DNA of 64,000 nt, taken from positions 51,194 through 115,193 of the forward strand of contig CAYNSR010000007.1 in NCBI GenBank assembly GCA_964400125.1, written 5' to 3'. The stretch's first letter is position 1, and each line of letters starts with the position of its first letter. The stretch is from Micavibrio sp964400125. Lineage in GTDB: Bacteria > Pseudomonadota > Alphaproteobacteria > Micavibrionales > Micavibrionaceae. The translations under genes were made by a program, and so were the position numbers. A model generated the notes under the pieces. The model searched no databases. It was not told the DNA's origin and worked only from the letters and a program-made list of their open reading frames with translations. Of the stretch, positions 26,351-35,549 are shown piece by piece.

Positions 26351-26716
26351 ATGACAACACGTCTTTACGCGCGGCTGGCCATCGCGAATCCCGATACGCA
26401 CAGAGTCTGCCTGACCAAGGAATTTGTCGAGGTTTCCGGCACCGATATAGGCAAAATGGACCTGCCCGCACATGTTGTGCGGGTTGATTTTTTTGCGGAT
26501 ATAACTTCCGGAAAACCTGACAAGCGCGTATTCGTCGGTGAACATGAAATCTATTCCACCGATGCGGTCGAAGAACATTTCGGGCCGATGTTCGTCGCAA
26601 CGCTCTGCGAAGCCGGGGCAACGCACGCCCTTTTTATGTCATCCCTGAACAAGCTGGTTCCGGTTATGCCGGGTGATGAAATCGCTTCTCAAGGTAAACA
26701 AACATCCATAAGCTAG
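26351..26716 (+). CDS. Hypothetical protein, inserted between dnaG and yqeY
   Basis: A 121-aa soluble protein with a good Shine-Dalgarno sequence (six G residues about nine bases upstream). The sequence is mixed alpha-beta in appearance (LPAHVVRVDFFADI, DKRVFVGEHEIYS). I recognise no family. It and the following gene run opposite to dnaG, rpoD and yqeY, and are separated by 55 bases, so they may form a two-gene unit. Codon use resembles the chromosome. Confidence 0.7.
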   Translation: MTTRLYARLAIANPDTHRVCLTKEFVEVSGTDIGKMDLPAHVVRVDFFADITSGKPDKRVFVGEHEIYSTDAVEEHFGPMFVATLCEAGATHALFMSSLNKLVPVMPGDEIASQGKQTSIS

Positions 26717-26771
26717 AGAACAATCATCAAGACAGAGTACTCTAATCTTCAGTAAACCGAGGTCCTTACCA

Positions 26772-27392
26772 ATGTCTTTCGTAACGAGGTTGCTCCCCCG
26801 CGTTGTGTTGTCCGTATTTTTTACCGCCGCGCTGATATGCCATGCCCCCACACCAGCGCAAGCACAATCCAAAAGCGCCCGCGCGCCAATCCAGTATTAC
26901 CGCATGACGCCGCAAGGCATCATCGACACGCTGATACAAACCCCGGGGCGGAAAGTCCTTTATATCTATGCCGCGAGCAGTCCGGCATCGCAACAGAGCT
27001 TCCCTGAAATGCTGGAACTCGCGGACATGCTTCACCGCGAAAAGATTGCAACCTTTATCGGCGTATCACTGGATGCGAATGTCAAGGAACTCGACCGTCT
27101 GCTGAATATCTACGCCCGTATCCCCTTCCTGCCGATCGTCGCCGTACGGAACAACCCCCGTGAATTCATTCAGGCCTTTGAGGCAATCGGGGTCAGGTAC
27201 AGCAATTCCATGCCTTTCGTTGTGGCGATGGATGAGAGCAACAATGTCCTGCTCCACGGTCCCCTTTCCGCGATTGAGATTCGCGAGGTGATTATACCGC
27301 GAGAAAAGATCCGCAAAAAAAGAACCAGCGTCTATGACAACGAAATAATAGAAGACACAGAGGAAAGCGTTCCGGCAGGGCAGGCACAATAA
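26772..27392 (+). CDS. Exported thioredoxin-fold-like protein lacking the CxxC active site
   Basis: A 206-aa protein with an N-terminal signal peptide (VVLSVFFTAALICHA, cleavage near AQAQ), so periplasmic or secreted. The body reads like a thioredoxin fold: RKVLYIYAASSPASQQSF corresponds to the beta strand and active-site helix, MLHREKIATFIGVSLD to the next unit, and NSMPFVVAMD to the cis-Pro strand (MPF). Where thioredoxins have CPxC this protein has SPAS, so both redox cysteines are replaced. A chaperone-like or binding role is inferred. The C-terminus is charged and acidic. I cannot name the family. Confidence 0.65.
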   Translation: MSFVTRLLPRVVLSVFFTAALICHAPTPAQAQSKSARAPIQYYRMTPQGIIDTLIQTPGRKVLYIYAASSPASQQSFPEMLELADMLHREKIATFIGVSLDANVKELDRLLNIYARIPFLPIVAVRNNPREFIQAFEAIGVRYSNSMPFVVAMDESNNVLLHGPLSAIEIREVIIPREKIRKKRTSVYDNEIIEDTEESVPAGQAQ

Positions 27393-27429
27393 ACCAGCGG
27401 CACCCCCCGATGGAAAACTGTGCGGGTGA

Positions 27430-27891
27430 TTATCCGGCCAGCTTCTGTTTAACCAGTCCACTGGCCTTGGCCATGTCGAATTGTCCGGCATAACGGACCT
27501 TCAGCTCCGCCATGACCTTGCCCATATCGCGCACATCGGTCACATTCAATTCTGCCAGCAGGCCTTCGACAGTTTTTTGAATGCCAGCCTCGTCCATTTG
27601 CTGAGGCAAGAAGCGCCGGATCACCTTGATTTCGGCATCTTCACGGTCGGAGAGATCCGTACGGCTGGCGGATTTGTAGGTCGCAGAGGATTCTTGCCGT
27701 TGCTTGATCATCGACTGCATCATTGACAAAATTTCCGTATCACTGATGCCGTCGGTGCGCCCGTGACCCCGTGCGTCAATATCCCGATCCTTCATCGCCG
27801 CCAGTATCAGGCGGATCGTCGCGATACCGATTTCGTCTCTGGCCTTCATCGCCTCTTTCAGGGCGGTATTTAATTCTGTGCGCTTGTCCAC
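27430..27891 (-). CDS. yqeY: YqeY/GatB-tail family protein
   Basis: A 153-aa helical protein of the YqeY family (homologous to the C-terminal tail domain of the GatB amidotransferase subunit). Recognisable parts are LNTALKEAMKARDEIGIATIRLI near the start, RQESSATYKSASRTDLSD, and VIRRFLPQQMDE, then VMAELKVRYAGQFDMAKAS at the end. It may interact with tRNA or aminoacylation complexes, but its function is unproven. In many alphaproteobacteria it lies next to carA, divergently, as here, and close to dnaG and rpoD. Confidence 0.92.
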   Translation of the reverse strand: MDKRTELNTALKEAMKARDEIGIATIRLILAAMKDRDIDARGHGRTDGISDTEILSMMQSMIKQRQESSATYKSASRTDLSDREDAEIKVIRRFLPQQMDEAGIQKTVEGLLAELNVTDVRDMGKVMAELKVRYAGQFDMAKASGLVKQKLAG

Positions 27892-27968
27892 GGTTTATCC
27901 TTCCATTTTCCTGTATCCGGCATTATCTATAGGCAGATTTCAAATCCAATTCCAGCGTGGGGCAGCGT

Positions 27969-29126
27969 ATGCCAGATCTGCAAAAAGTCAAACCCCCCCA
28001 AGGCGCTACGGCCGTTGTCGTTCTAGCGGACGGTAGTTGTTTCTGGGGCCGAGGATTCGGGGCGGCAACGGCCAAAACCGGGGAAATCTGCTTCAACACA
28101 TCCATGACCGGATATCAGGAAATCCTTACCGACCCCAGCTATGCCGGGCAAATCATTACCTTTACCTTCCCGCATATCGGCAATGTTGGCACCAATCCGG
28201 AAGATATCGAAACCATCAATCCCGCCGCCCGTGGCCTGATCGTTCGCGAAGATATCACCGCCCCGGCCAACTGGCGGGCAACCGGACACCTTTCCACATG
28301 GCTGGCGCAGGTGGACCTGCCGGGGATTTCCGGCGTTGATACCCGCGCCCTGACCCGCCGCATTCGCGATAACGGGGCCCCGAACGGGGTTATCTGCCAT
28401 GCCCCGGACGGGAAGTTCGACCTCCCTGCCCTGCATAAAATGGCCGCCGACTGGCCTGGTCTCGCCGGAATGGACCTGGCGAAGGAGGTCAGTTGTACCC
28501 AGAGCTATGTCTGGGACGAAACCTGCTGGGCTCTGGGATCCGGCTATGGCAAGACAGATAAACCGAAATATCATGTCGTTGCCGTAGACTACGGAATAAA
28601 AAGGAATATTTTGCGCTGCCTTGGCAGCGCCGGATGTCGCGTGACCGTCGTGCCGGCCACGGCCACGGCGGACGATATCCTCGCCCATAACCCGGACGGA
28701 ATTTTCCTGTCCAACGGCCCCGGCGACCCGGCGGCCACCGGAACCTATGCCGTCCCGACGATCAAGGCCCTGATCGACAGCGGCAAGCCCGTCTTCGGGA
28801 TATGCCTCGGCCACCAAATGCTGGCCCTCGCACTTGGCGGACGCACGGAAAAGATGCATATGGGCCATCGCGGCGCAAACCAGCCGGTCAAGGATTTAAC
28901 AACCGGAAAAGTCGAAATTACCAGCCAGAACCATGGGTTCTATGTGTTGCCTGAGACATTGCCAGAGGATGTCGAAATCACGCATGTCAGCCTGTTCGAC
29001 GGCTCCAATGAAGGATTAAGGCTCAAAGGTAAGCCTGTGTTTTCCGTACAATATCACCCGGAATCCAGCCCCGGGCCGCAGGACAGCCATTATTTGTTTG
29101 AACGTTTCGTCGATTTTATGAGATAA
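27969..29126 (+). CDS. carA: Carbamoyl phosphate synthetase small (glutaminase) subunit
   Basis: About 385 aa. It supplies ammonia from glutamine to CarB for carbamoyl phosphate used in pyrimidine and arginine synthesis. The N-terminal domain has ADGSCFWGRGFGA, EICFNTSMTGYQEILTDPSY and GISGVDTRALTRRIRD. The class I glutaminase domain has VAVDYGIKRNILR, LSNGPGDP, the nucleophile loop GICLGHQMLALA and the His/Glu of YHPES. The start is probably ATG 27969; GTG 27957 in frame is possible. Between carA and carB lie three small envelope-protein genes, an unusual break. Confidence 0.96.
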   Translation: MPDLQKVKPPQGATAVVVLADGSCFWGRGFGAATAKTGEICFNTSMTGYQEILTDPSYAGQIITFTFPHIGNVGTNPEDIETINPAARGLIVREDITAPANWRATGHLSTWLAQVDLPGISGVDTRALTRRIRDNGAPNGVICHAPDGKFDLPALHKMAADWPGLAGMDLAKEVSCTQSYVWDETCWALGSGYGKTDKPKYHVVAVDYGIKRNILRCLGSAGCRVTVVPATATADDILAHNPDGIFLSNGPGDPAATGTYAVPTIKALIDSGKPVFGICLGHQMLALALGGRTEKMHMGHRGANQPVKDLTTGKVEITSQNHGFYVLPETLPEDVEITHVSLFDGSNEGLRLKGKPVFSVQYHPESSPGPQDSHYLFERFVDFMR

Positions 29127-29157
29127 CCGGGTTTCACATATCAGCGCAGGTTTTTGA

Positions 29158-29367
29158 ATGATGCAACACAAAACCAGAACCCTCTTCCTGCTCGGCACCG
29201 TCACACTCGCCCTCTCCGCCTGCAGCAGCACGCACTACTCCCGGAGCGACCGGGCCGTTCTAGGCGGTGCCGCCGGTGTCGGTATTGGCGCGGCAGCTAC
29301 GAGCTCGGTGTCCGGAGCCCTGATTGGCGGTGCCGTTGGGGCCGCAATCGGCGCGGCGACCCATTAA
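29158..29367 (+). CDS. Small glycine-zipper lipoprotein
   Basis: A 69-aa predicted lipoprotein. The N-terminal signal ends in the lipobox LSAC, giving a mature protein of about 48 residues anchored by Cys22. The rest is a glycine-zipper segment (VLGGAAGVGIGAAAT, then IGGAVGAAIGAATH) able to pack in or against a membrane. Similar small proteins are found in envelopes of many proteobacteria, some related to osmotically induced OsmB-type lipoproteins. It lies 31 bases after carA and shares architecture with the next gene. Confidence 0.8.
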   Translation: MMQHKTRTLFLLGTVTLALSACSSTHYSRSDRAVLGGAAGVGIGAAATSSVSGALIGGAVGAAIGAATH

Positions 29368-29453
29368 CCTCCTCCCGCACCGTAAATAAAAGACAGGAAC
29401 GCACCCTCCTGCCGATCTGTTGGCTATTGCAGATTGGAACAAGGAGAAAAATC

Positions 29454-29684
29454 ATGATGTTACGAAACCTGTTTTTGGCGGGAGCAGCCTGTCTCGCGCT
29501 TGCGTCCTGCGGCAGTTCAAAGACTGATCGCGCTCTGAGCGGTGCGGGCATCGGTGCAGGAATCGGTGCGGTTGGCGCGGGCGTAACGGGCGGCAGCTTG
29601 GGAACTGGTGCCGTTCTTGGCGGGGCCGCGGGGGCCGCCGTCGGCGCACTGACCGATAAAGACGATATCGACCTCAGCAGGTAG
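29454..29684 (+). CDS. Second small glycine-zipper lipoprotein
   Basis: A 76-aa product from ATG 29454 (or 29457) with a strong AAGGAG Shine-Dalgarno sequence; a longer in-frame extension back to 29154 overlaps the previous lipoprotein and is rejected. The lipobox is LASC, followed by a Gly/Ala zipper (GIGAVGAGVTGGSLGTG, then LGGAAGAAVGAL) and a charged DKDDIDLSR end. The matching order of lipobox, short Ser/Asp linker (SDRAVLGG versus TDRALSGA) and zipper suggests it is a diverged duplicate of its neighbour. Confidence 0.82.
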   Translation: MMLRNLFLAGAACLALASCGSSKTDRALSGAGIGAGIGAVGAGVTGGSLGTGAVLGGAAGAAVGALTDKDDIDLSR

Positions 29685-29808
29685 GCAAGCCCGAACCCGC
29701 AGAAGCCCGTTGCACATGCCGCGCTCTTTTGGCAATGTCCTGTCATATCTCCGTCACGCAAACGCACGGCGACAAGGAACCAGACACCGATACAGGAAGG
29801 ACATTTCC

Positions 29809-30204
29809 ATGAAAAGACCGGATTTTTCCAGCGTAAAACTTTCCGAGCTTTTTTCGCTCAAGGACACTCCTGCCACATTTCAGGCCAGCATCTGGAGGAC
29901 ATCCTGCGGTGCGGCGTCCGTTTTATGCGGAATTTCCATGGCTCTGACCGCCATGGTCGCCACCCAGCAGGATAATGGCGGAGCCTTTGACCTGCACAAG
30001 GATGCCCAGACCCTTGTCGATCGCAAGATGGAAACCTCCCCCGAGATGAACCGGGAAAAACTGCATACCGAAATGATGCAAAGGGCCGATACCGTCGAAA
30101 GCAGGAGGATGGCGGCTCTGATCGCGCTGATGGTCTTCTCCGGTGCGGGTGCCGGAATTTCATATCAAAAATTAAAGGCTGTAAAAAACAGCCTGACGCC
30201 CTGA
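29809..30204 (+). CDS. Small predicted membrane protein with two transmembrane segments
   Basis: A 131-aa product from ATG 29809 (AGGAAGG Shine-Dalgarno sequence). Hydrophobic segments lie near residues 33-50 (GAASVLCGISMALTAMVA) and 101-115 (ALIALMVFSGAGAGI), separated by a charged, probably periplasmic or cytoplasmic, helical loop with KMETSPEMNREKLHTEMM. No family is recognised. It is the third small envelope gene in the carA-carB interval and could be cotranscribed with carB, although a hairpin lies between. Confidence 0.68.
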   Translation: MKRPDFSSVKLSELFSLKDTPATFQASIWRTSCGAASVLCGISMALTAMVATQQDNGGAFDLHKDAQTLVDRKMETSPEMNREKLHTEMMQRADTVESRRMAALIALMVFSGAGAGISYQKLKAVKNSLTP

Positions 30205-30238
30205 CCCGCAGCATTCCATAATTTTTTAAAATCGTAAT

Positions 30239-30265
30239 GCCCCGCAACAAAAACAGTTGCGGGGC
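30239..30265. other. Perfect 10-bp hairpin upstream of carB
   Basis: GCCCCGCAAC (30239-30248) and GTTGCGGGGC (30256-30265) form a perfect stem with a seven-base A-rich loop. No T run follows on the plus strand; on the complement it is followed by ATTACGATTTT. It could be a terminator for the preceding genes or part of a carB leader. Confidence 0.6.
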
Positions 30266-30338
30266 AGGTCCGACTCCCCTAAACAATGGGCTTCAGTGCC
30301 AGAACCCGGCGTATAATGACCCTCTACGGAGCACTGAC

Positions 30339-33300
30339 ATGCCCAAGCGGACCGACATAAAATCCATCTGTATCATCGGCGCGGGGCCGATCGTCATCGG
30401 TCAGGCCTGCGAATTTGATTATTCCGGGACACAGGCCTGCAAGGCCCTCAAGGATGAAGGCTACCGGGTGGTGCTGGTCAACTCCAATCCAGCCACCATC
30501 ATGACCGATCCCGGTCTGGCCGATGCGACCTATATCGAACCCATCACCCCGGCGGTTGTCGCCAAAATTCTGGAACAGGAACGTCCTGATGCATTGCTGC
30601 CGACCATGGGTGGACAAACGGCATTGAATACCGCCCTCGCCCTGCATGGCGACGGTACGCTGGAACGTCTGGGGATTGAACTGATCGGGGCGCGGGCGGA
30701 TGTCATCGACAAGGCGGAAGATCGCGAAAAATTCAAAGTCTGCATGAATGAACTGGGCCTCGAATCCGCCAAAAGCCGCACCGTTGGAACGATGGACGAA
30801 GCCCGCGCTGCGCTGGAATTTGTTGGCCTTCCTGCCATTATCCGCCCGTCTTTTACCCTTGCCGGGACTGGCGGCGGCATTGCCTATAACCGCGATGAAT
30901 TTGAAATCATCGTGCGCGAAGGACTCGATATTTCTCCGGTGCATCAGGTCCTGATCGAGGAATCCCTTTTGGGCTGGAAAGAATTCGAGATGGAGGTCGT
31001 GCGCGACAAAAACGACAATTGCATTATTGTCTGTGCCATCGAAAACATCGACCCCATGGGGGTGCATACCGGGGATTCCATTACCGTCGCCCCGGCCTTG
31101 ACCCTGACCGACAAGGAATATCAGATCATGCGCAATGCCTCGCTCAAGGTCCTGCGGGGGATCGGCGTCGAAACCGGGGGATCGAACGTACAGTTTGCCA
31201 TTCATCCGGACACGGGCCGCATGATCGTCATCGAGATGAATCCGCGTGTTTCGCGCTCCTCCGCGCTGGCATCGAAGGCTACGGGGTTCCCGATTGCCAA
31301 GATCGCCGCGAAGCTTGCCGTGGGGTATACCCTCGATGAACTACAAAACGACATCACAGATGGCCGCACCCCGGCATCGTTCGAGCCGAGCATCGATTAT
31401 GTCGTCGTCAAAATCCCCCGGTTTGCCTTTGAAAAATTCCGCGGGACGCAAAACATCCTGACGACATCGATGAAATCTGTCGGGGAAGTAATGGCCATGG
31501 GCCGCAGCTTCGAAGAGGCCATGCAAAAGGCCCTGCGCGCGCTGGAAAAAGGCCTTGGCGGGTTCGACGACATCCAGATTGGCGACACGAACCACACCAA
31601 GCCGCCCCACCCGGACCAGATCCGCGCCGCGCTCGCCGTGCCAACACCGCAGCGTATTTTGTATGTGGCGCAAGCCTTCCGCCACGGATTCACCGTCGAT
31701 CAGGTCCATGCCCTGTGCAAATACGATGCGTGGTTTCTGGAACGGATCAAACATATCGTGGAAACCGAAAACCGCCTTCGGAAGTCCGGCCTGCCAGGCG
31801 ATGATGGCGAATGGCTGCGCCTGAAAAAAATGGGCTTTTCCGACGCCCGCCTTGCGGCGCTCACCGGGCAAAAAGAAGACAAGGTGCGCAGGCTGCGGCA
31901 GGCCGGGGATATCCGCCCGGTCTTCAAGCGCGTCGATACCTGCGCCGCCGAGATCCCATCCTCGACGCCTTATATGTACAGTTGCTATGAAGGCGACGGA
32001 GTCAATGCACCGGAGAACGAATGCGCACCCACCAACCGCAACAAGGTCATCATCCTTGGCGGCGGTCCGAACCGCATCGGACAGGGAATAGAATTTGATT
32101 ATTGCTGCGTTCATGCCGCCTATGCGCTGAAAGAGGCTGGCTATGAAACCATCATGATCAACTGCAACCCGGAAACGGTTTCAACCGATTACGATACGTC
32201 CGACCGACTTTATTTCGAACCGCTGACCATCGAAGATGTGCTGGAAATCATCCATGCCGAACGGCAATCTGGCGCGTTGCTCGGCGTCATTGTCCAGCTC
32301 GGCGGACAAACGCCGCTGAAGCTGGCGGGGGCTTTGCAAAAGGCCGGGGTTCCCATCCTTGGGACCGACCCGGACATGATTGATCTGGCGGAGGATCGCA
32401 AGCGTTTCAAAAAACTCCTGAACGATCTCGACCTGCGCCAGCCACCGAATGCAATTGCATCTTCTGCCGATGAGGCCGTGCAACTGGCTGAAAAACTCGG
32501 CTTCCCCATCGTCATCCGCCCGTCCTATGTGCTGGGCGGACAGGGCATGGAAATCGTTCATGCCATGGACGAGCTGAAACGCTATATCAACACGGCTGTG
32601 AAGGTTTCCGGCGATTCTCCGGTCCTGCTCGACCGCTATCTGAATTCCGCGATTGAAATCGACGTCGATGCCCTGTCCGACGGCAAGGACGTTTACGTCG
32701 CGGGAATCATGGAACATATCGAGGAAGCCGGAATTCATTCCGGTGATTCTGCCTGTGTGCTGCCTCCCCATTCCCTTCCCTACAAAACCGTGCGCGAAAT
32801 CGAAAAGCAAACGATCCGGCTGGCCAAAGCGCTTAAGGTCAAGGGCCTGATGAATGTGCAATTCGCGGTCAAGAAAAACAAATCCACTGGCGAAAACGAC
32901 ATCTACATCCTTGAGGTGAACCCCCGCGCCAGCCGCACCGTCCCCTTCGTCGCCAAGGCCACCGGTGTGCCGATCGCCAAAATCGCCGCCCGCCTGATGG
33001 CCGGAGAACGCCTGTCGGATTTCCATGCCCTATTGAAGGGCATGGACCCCGACCACACGGCCGTCAAGGCTCCGGTTTTTCCGTTTTCACGCTTTCCCGG
33101 CGTCGATCCGATTCTGGGACCGGAGATGAAATCGACCGGCGAGGTCATGGGGATAGACCGCGATGTCGCACAAGCCTTTGCTAAATCGCAACTGGCGGCG
33201 GGAACCATTCTGCCCCTGAAAGGCACGATTTTCCTGTCAGTCAAGGATGCCGACAAGGCCGATCTGGTACCGATTGCGCGTGAACTGGTGGAAATGGGAT

Positions 33301-33653
33301 TCCGTCTGGTCGCCACAAGCGGCACATGCGCCCACCTTCTGGAATCCGGCCTTGACGTCACCCGCGTCAACAAGGTGATGGAAGGCCAGCCGCATATCGT
33401 CGATGCGGTCATCAACGGTGAAATAGACCTGATGATCAACACCACACGCGGTCCGCAGGCTATTGCCGATTCGACATCGATCCGCCGCATGGCCCTGACG
33501 CACAAACTGCCCTATTACACATTGCTGACGGCGGCGCGTGCCGGTGTGCAGGCCATTCGCTCCATGCAGACCCACGAAATCAGTGTTGCACCGCTGCAAC
33601 GCTATTTCAGCGATGAGGATTCCAGCCCCGGCGCAATCAATGAAGTGGCCTGA
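30339..33653 (+). CDS. carB: Carbamoyl phosphate synthetase large subunit
   Basis: An 1104-aa enzyme that makes carbamoyl phosphate from bicarbonate, ammonia and two ATP. It has two homologous ATP-grasp halves: CIIGAGPIVIGQACEFDYSG opens the first, and ILGGGPNRIGQGIEFDYCC the second (about residue 570). Each half repeats ADPG/MIV-type blocks such as EMNPRVSRSSALASKATG and EVNPRASRTVPFVAKATG. The C-terminal MGS-like domain (from about residue 960) is the allosteric site. The ATG at 30339 is chosen because the family starts MPKRTDIKSI; the extension back to 30237 crosses a hairpin. Confidence 0.98.
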   Translation: MPKRTDIKSICIIGAGPIVIGQACEFDYSGTQACKALKDEGYRVVLVNSNPATIMTDPGLADATYIEPITPAVVAKILEQERPDALLPTMGGQTALNTALALHGDGTLERLGIELIGARADVIDKAEDREKFKVCMNELGLESAKSRTVGTMDEARAALEFVGLPAIIRPSFTLAGTGGGIAYNRDEFEIIVREGLDISPVHQVLIEESLLGWKEFEMEVVRDKNDNCIIVCAIENIDPMGVHTGDSITVAPALTLTDKEYQIMRNASLKVLRGIGVETGGSNVQFAIHPDTGRMIVIEMNPRVSRSSALASKATGFPIAKIAAKLAVGYTLDELQNDITDGRTPASFEPSIDYVVVKIPRFAFEKFRGTQNILTTSMKSVGEVMAMGRSFEEAMQKALRALEKGLGGFDDIQIGDTNHTKPPHPDQIRAALAVPTPQRILYVAQAFRHGFTVDQVHALCKYDAWFLERIKHIVETENRLRKSGLPGDDGEWLRLKKMGFSDARLAALTGQKEDKVRRLRQAGDIRPVFKRVDTCAAEIPSSTPYMYSCYEGDGVNAPENECAPTNRNKVIILGGGPNRIGQGIEFDYCCVHAAYALKEAGYETIMINCNPETVSTDYDTSDRLYFEPLTIEDVLEIIHAERQSGALLGVIVQLGGQTPLKLAGALQKAGVPILGTDPDMIDLAEDRKRFKKLLNDLDLRQPPNAIASSADEAVQLAEKLGFPIVIRPSYVLGGQGMEIVHAMDELKRYINTAVKVSGDSPVLLDRYLNSAIEIDVDALSDGKDVYVAGIMEHIEEAGIHSGDSACVLPPHSLPYKTVREIEKQTIRLAKALKVKGLMNVQFAVKKNKSTGENDIYILEVNPRASRTVPFVAKATGVPIAKIAARLMAGERLSDFHALLKGMDPDHTAVKAPVFPFSRFPGVDPILGPEMKSTGEVMGIDRDVAQAFAKSQLAAGTILPLKGTIFLSVKDADKADLVPIARELVEMGFRLVATSGTCAHLLESGLDVTRVNKVMEGQPHIVDAVINGEIDLMINTTRGPQAIADSTSIRRMALTHKLPYYTLLTAARAGVQAIRSMQTHEISVAPLQRYFSDEDSSPGAINEVA

Positions 33654-33655
33654 GC

Positions 33656-35482
33656 GTGAAAAATCCCTTCAAAATTATAGCGCTGCGAACGGAAACGGAA
33701 AAACTACCCGAAAATTTCCGGCAGTTTCTTGCCTATATTTACCGCAAGAATCCCTGCCTGTGGCCGCTGTTTTTTGCACAGGATTTGATTCACTTCACCC
33801 GATATACCTTCACACTGATCCTACTCGGGCGGATGATCGATATTCTTGGAAACCACAACCCGGCGGACGGCTTGCCGCAAGACGTAAAAATCATCCTTGT
33901 GACGATATTTTTCATACTGGCCATCGGCGAATCGATGCATGCGTGGACCGCCAGTATCATCGTTCACTGGAAGCCCTCCCTGCGGCAGGCCATTCGTTCT
34001 GATTTTCTGGGTTATACAATCGGCCACAGCCACGCCTATTTCCAAGATCATTTCGCAGGGGCCCTGTCGCGAAAAATTTCTGAAGTCGCCGAAAGTGCCT
34101 TACGGCTTCACGACATCATCCGATTCCAGCTCCTGTTCGCCATAACCCAGTTGGCAGGCACGTTCATCTTCATGTTTTTTGTCAGCCCCATCTACGCCTT
34201 GGCCCTTTTTATCTTTATCGTTTCGATCACAGTGCCCGTTATTTTTCGTCTGCCCAAGATACGGGAAAGATCGATCCTGTTTTCCAACGCCCGCGCCCAT
34301 GTCACGGGATCGATTGTCGATATGCTGAACAATATGCCTGCCGTCAAATCCTTCTCCGCCAGCGGGCACGAACAGGATGTGCATACGCAATCATCCAACG
34401 AGGAACAAAAACGCGCCCGCAAGGGGCTGCGCAGCATGATCCAGATGGAAAATTACCGCCGTCTGTCGCTTGTTCTGCTCAGCTCGGGGATGTCCGCCCT
34501 TGCCGCCTATGGCTGGACACAGAGCTGGATCACCGTGGGCGAAGCTTCCGCGATTGCGTCGATGTCGATTATGCTGACCTCGGCGACATGGATGCTCGGC
34601 TTTGGTATCGTGCAGATGGTGGACGAGGCAGGCTATATTACCGATGCCCTGAATATCACCACGCGCCCGTATGATATTGAAGACAAACCCGGCGCGGGAA
34701 AACTGGCCGTTACACGCGGTGAAATCATTTTTGATTCCGCACGTTTTCTCTTTCCCGGAAAACCGGTTTTTGAAAATTTGTCGGTGCACATTCGTGCCGG
34801 AGAAAAAATAGCGCTTGTCGGCCCCTCCGGTGCCGGGAAAACCACTTTTGTCGCCCTGATGCTGCGACTTTATGATTTGAACGAAGGTGCCATTACGATT
34901 GATGGTCAGGATATCCGTCAGGTGACTCAAGACTCCCTGCGCCGTCATATCGCTGTCATCCCACAGGATACAACCTTGTTCCATCGCACCTTGATGGAAA
35001 ATATCCGCTATGGCCGCCTTGATGCTTCCGACGATGATGTCATTGCTGCATCGCGCCGCGCCCATGCGCATGAATTCATAGAGCCCCTGCCCTTCGGATA
35101 CGACACCATGGTCGGAGAACGCGGAATCCGCCTTTCCGGCGGCCAGCGCCAGCGTATCGCCATCGCTCGCGCCATATTGAAAAACGCACCGATCCTGATT
35201 CTGGACGAGGCAACCTCTGCTCTGGACAGTGAATCGGAAAGACTGATTCAGGAATCGCTGGCAAACCTGATGAAAAATAAAACCGTCATCGCCATCGCCC
35301 ACCGCCTGTCGACCATTTCGCATATGGACCGGATACTGGTATTCGATGAGGGAAAAATCATCGAACAGGGCCACCATGACGACCTGATCCGCAACCCGGA
35401 CGGGCTTTATGCACGGCTTTGGGCCATGCAATCCGGCGGGTTTCTGGCCCCCAACCAGATGCACAGCACCATCATCACATAG
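33656..35482 (+). CDS. ABC transporter exporter, fused membrane and ATPase domains
   Basis: A 608-aa half-transporter of the MsbA/ABCB type, starting with GTG two bases after the carB stop. The N-terminal domain has about six hydrophobic helices (to residue about 330). The ATPase domain has Walker A GPSGAGKTT, Q-loop AVIPQDTTLF, signature LSGGQRQRIAIARA and Walker B ILILDEATSAL, with the H-loop AIAHRLST. It would dimerise to export a lipid, peptide or drug across the inner membrane. The substrate cannot be read. The close spacing suggests cotranscription with carB. Confidence 0.9.
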   Translation: MKNPFKIIALRTETEKLPENFRQFLAYIYRKNPCLWPLFFAQDLIHFTRYTFTLILLGRMIDILGNHNPADGLPQDVKIILVTIFFILAIGESMHAWTASIIVHWKPSLRQAIRSDFLGYTIGHSHAYFQDHFAGALSRKISEVAESALRLHDIIRFQLLFAITQLAGTFIFMFFVSPIYALALFIFIVSITVPVIFRLPKIRERSILFSNARAHVTGSIVDMLNNMPAVKSFSASGHEQDVHTQSSNEEQKRARKGLRSMIQMENYRRLSLVLLSSGMSALAAYGWTQSWITVGEASAIASMSIMLTSATWMLGFGIVQMVDEAGYITDALNITTRPYDIEDKPGAGKLAVTRGEIIFDSARFLFPGKPVFENLSVHIRAGEKIALVGPSGAGKTTFVALMLRLYDLNEGAITIDGQDIRQVTQDSLRRHIAVIPQDTTLFHRTLMENIRYGRLDASDDDVIAASRRAHAHEFIEPLPFGYDTMVGERGIRLSGGQRQRIAIARAILKNAPILILDEATSALDSESERLIQESLANLMKNKTVIAIAHRLSTISHMDRILVFDEGKIIEQGHHDDLIRNPDGLYARLWAMQSGGFLAPNQMHSTIIT

Positions 35483-35549
35483 AAGAACACGGGAACCGGA
35501 GATGGCCCTGCCCGGTTTGTCTTGCGTATGAATCCGGAGTTTTTTTAAA

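Noticed and set aside
24937..26487. 516-residue plus-strand frame opposite dnaG
   Set aside because: Antisense shadow of a clear primase gene.
29154..29453. Long frame through the first lipoprotein into the second
   Set aside because: The first lipoprotein is in another frame with its own lipobox, and AAGGAG plus ATG at 29454 mark the second start.
30339..33653. Internal repetition within carB
   Set aside because: The two halves are the normal internal duplication of carbamoyl phosphate synthetase, not a recent repeat.
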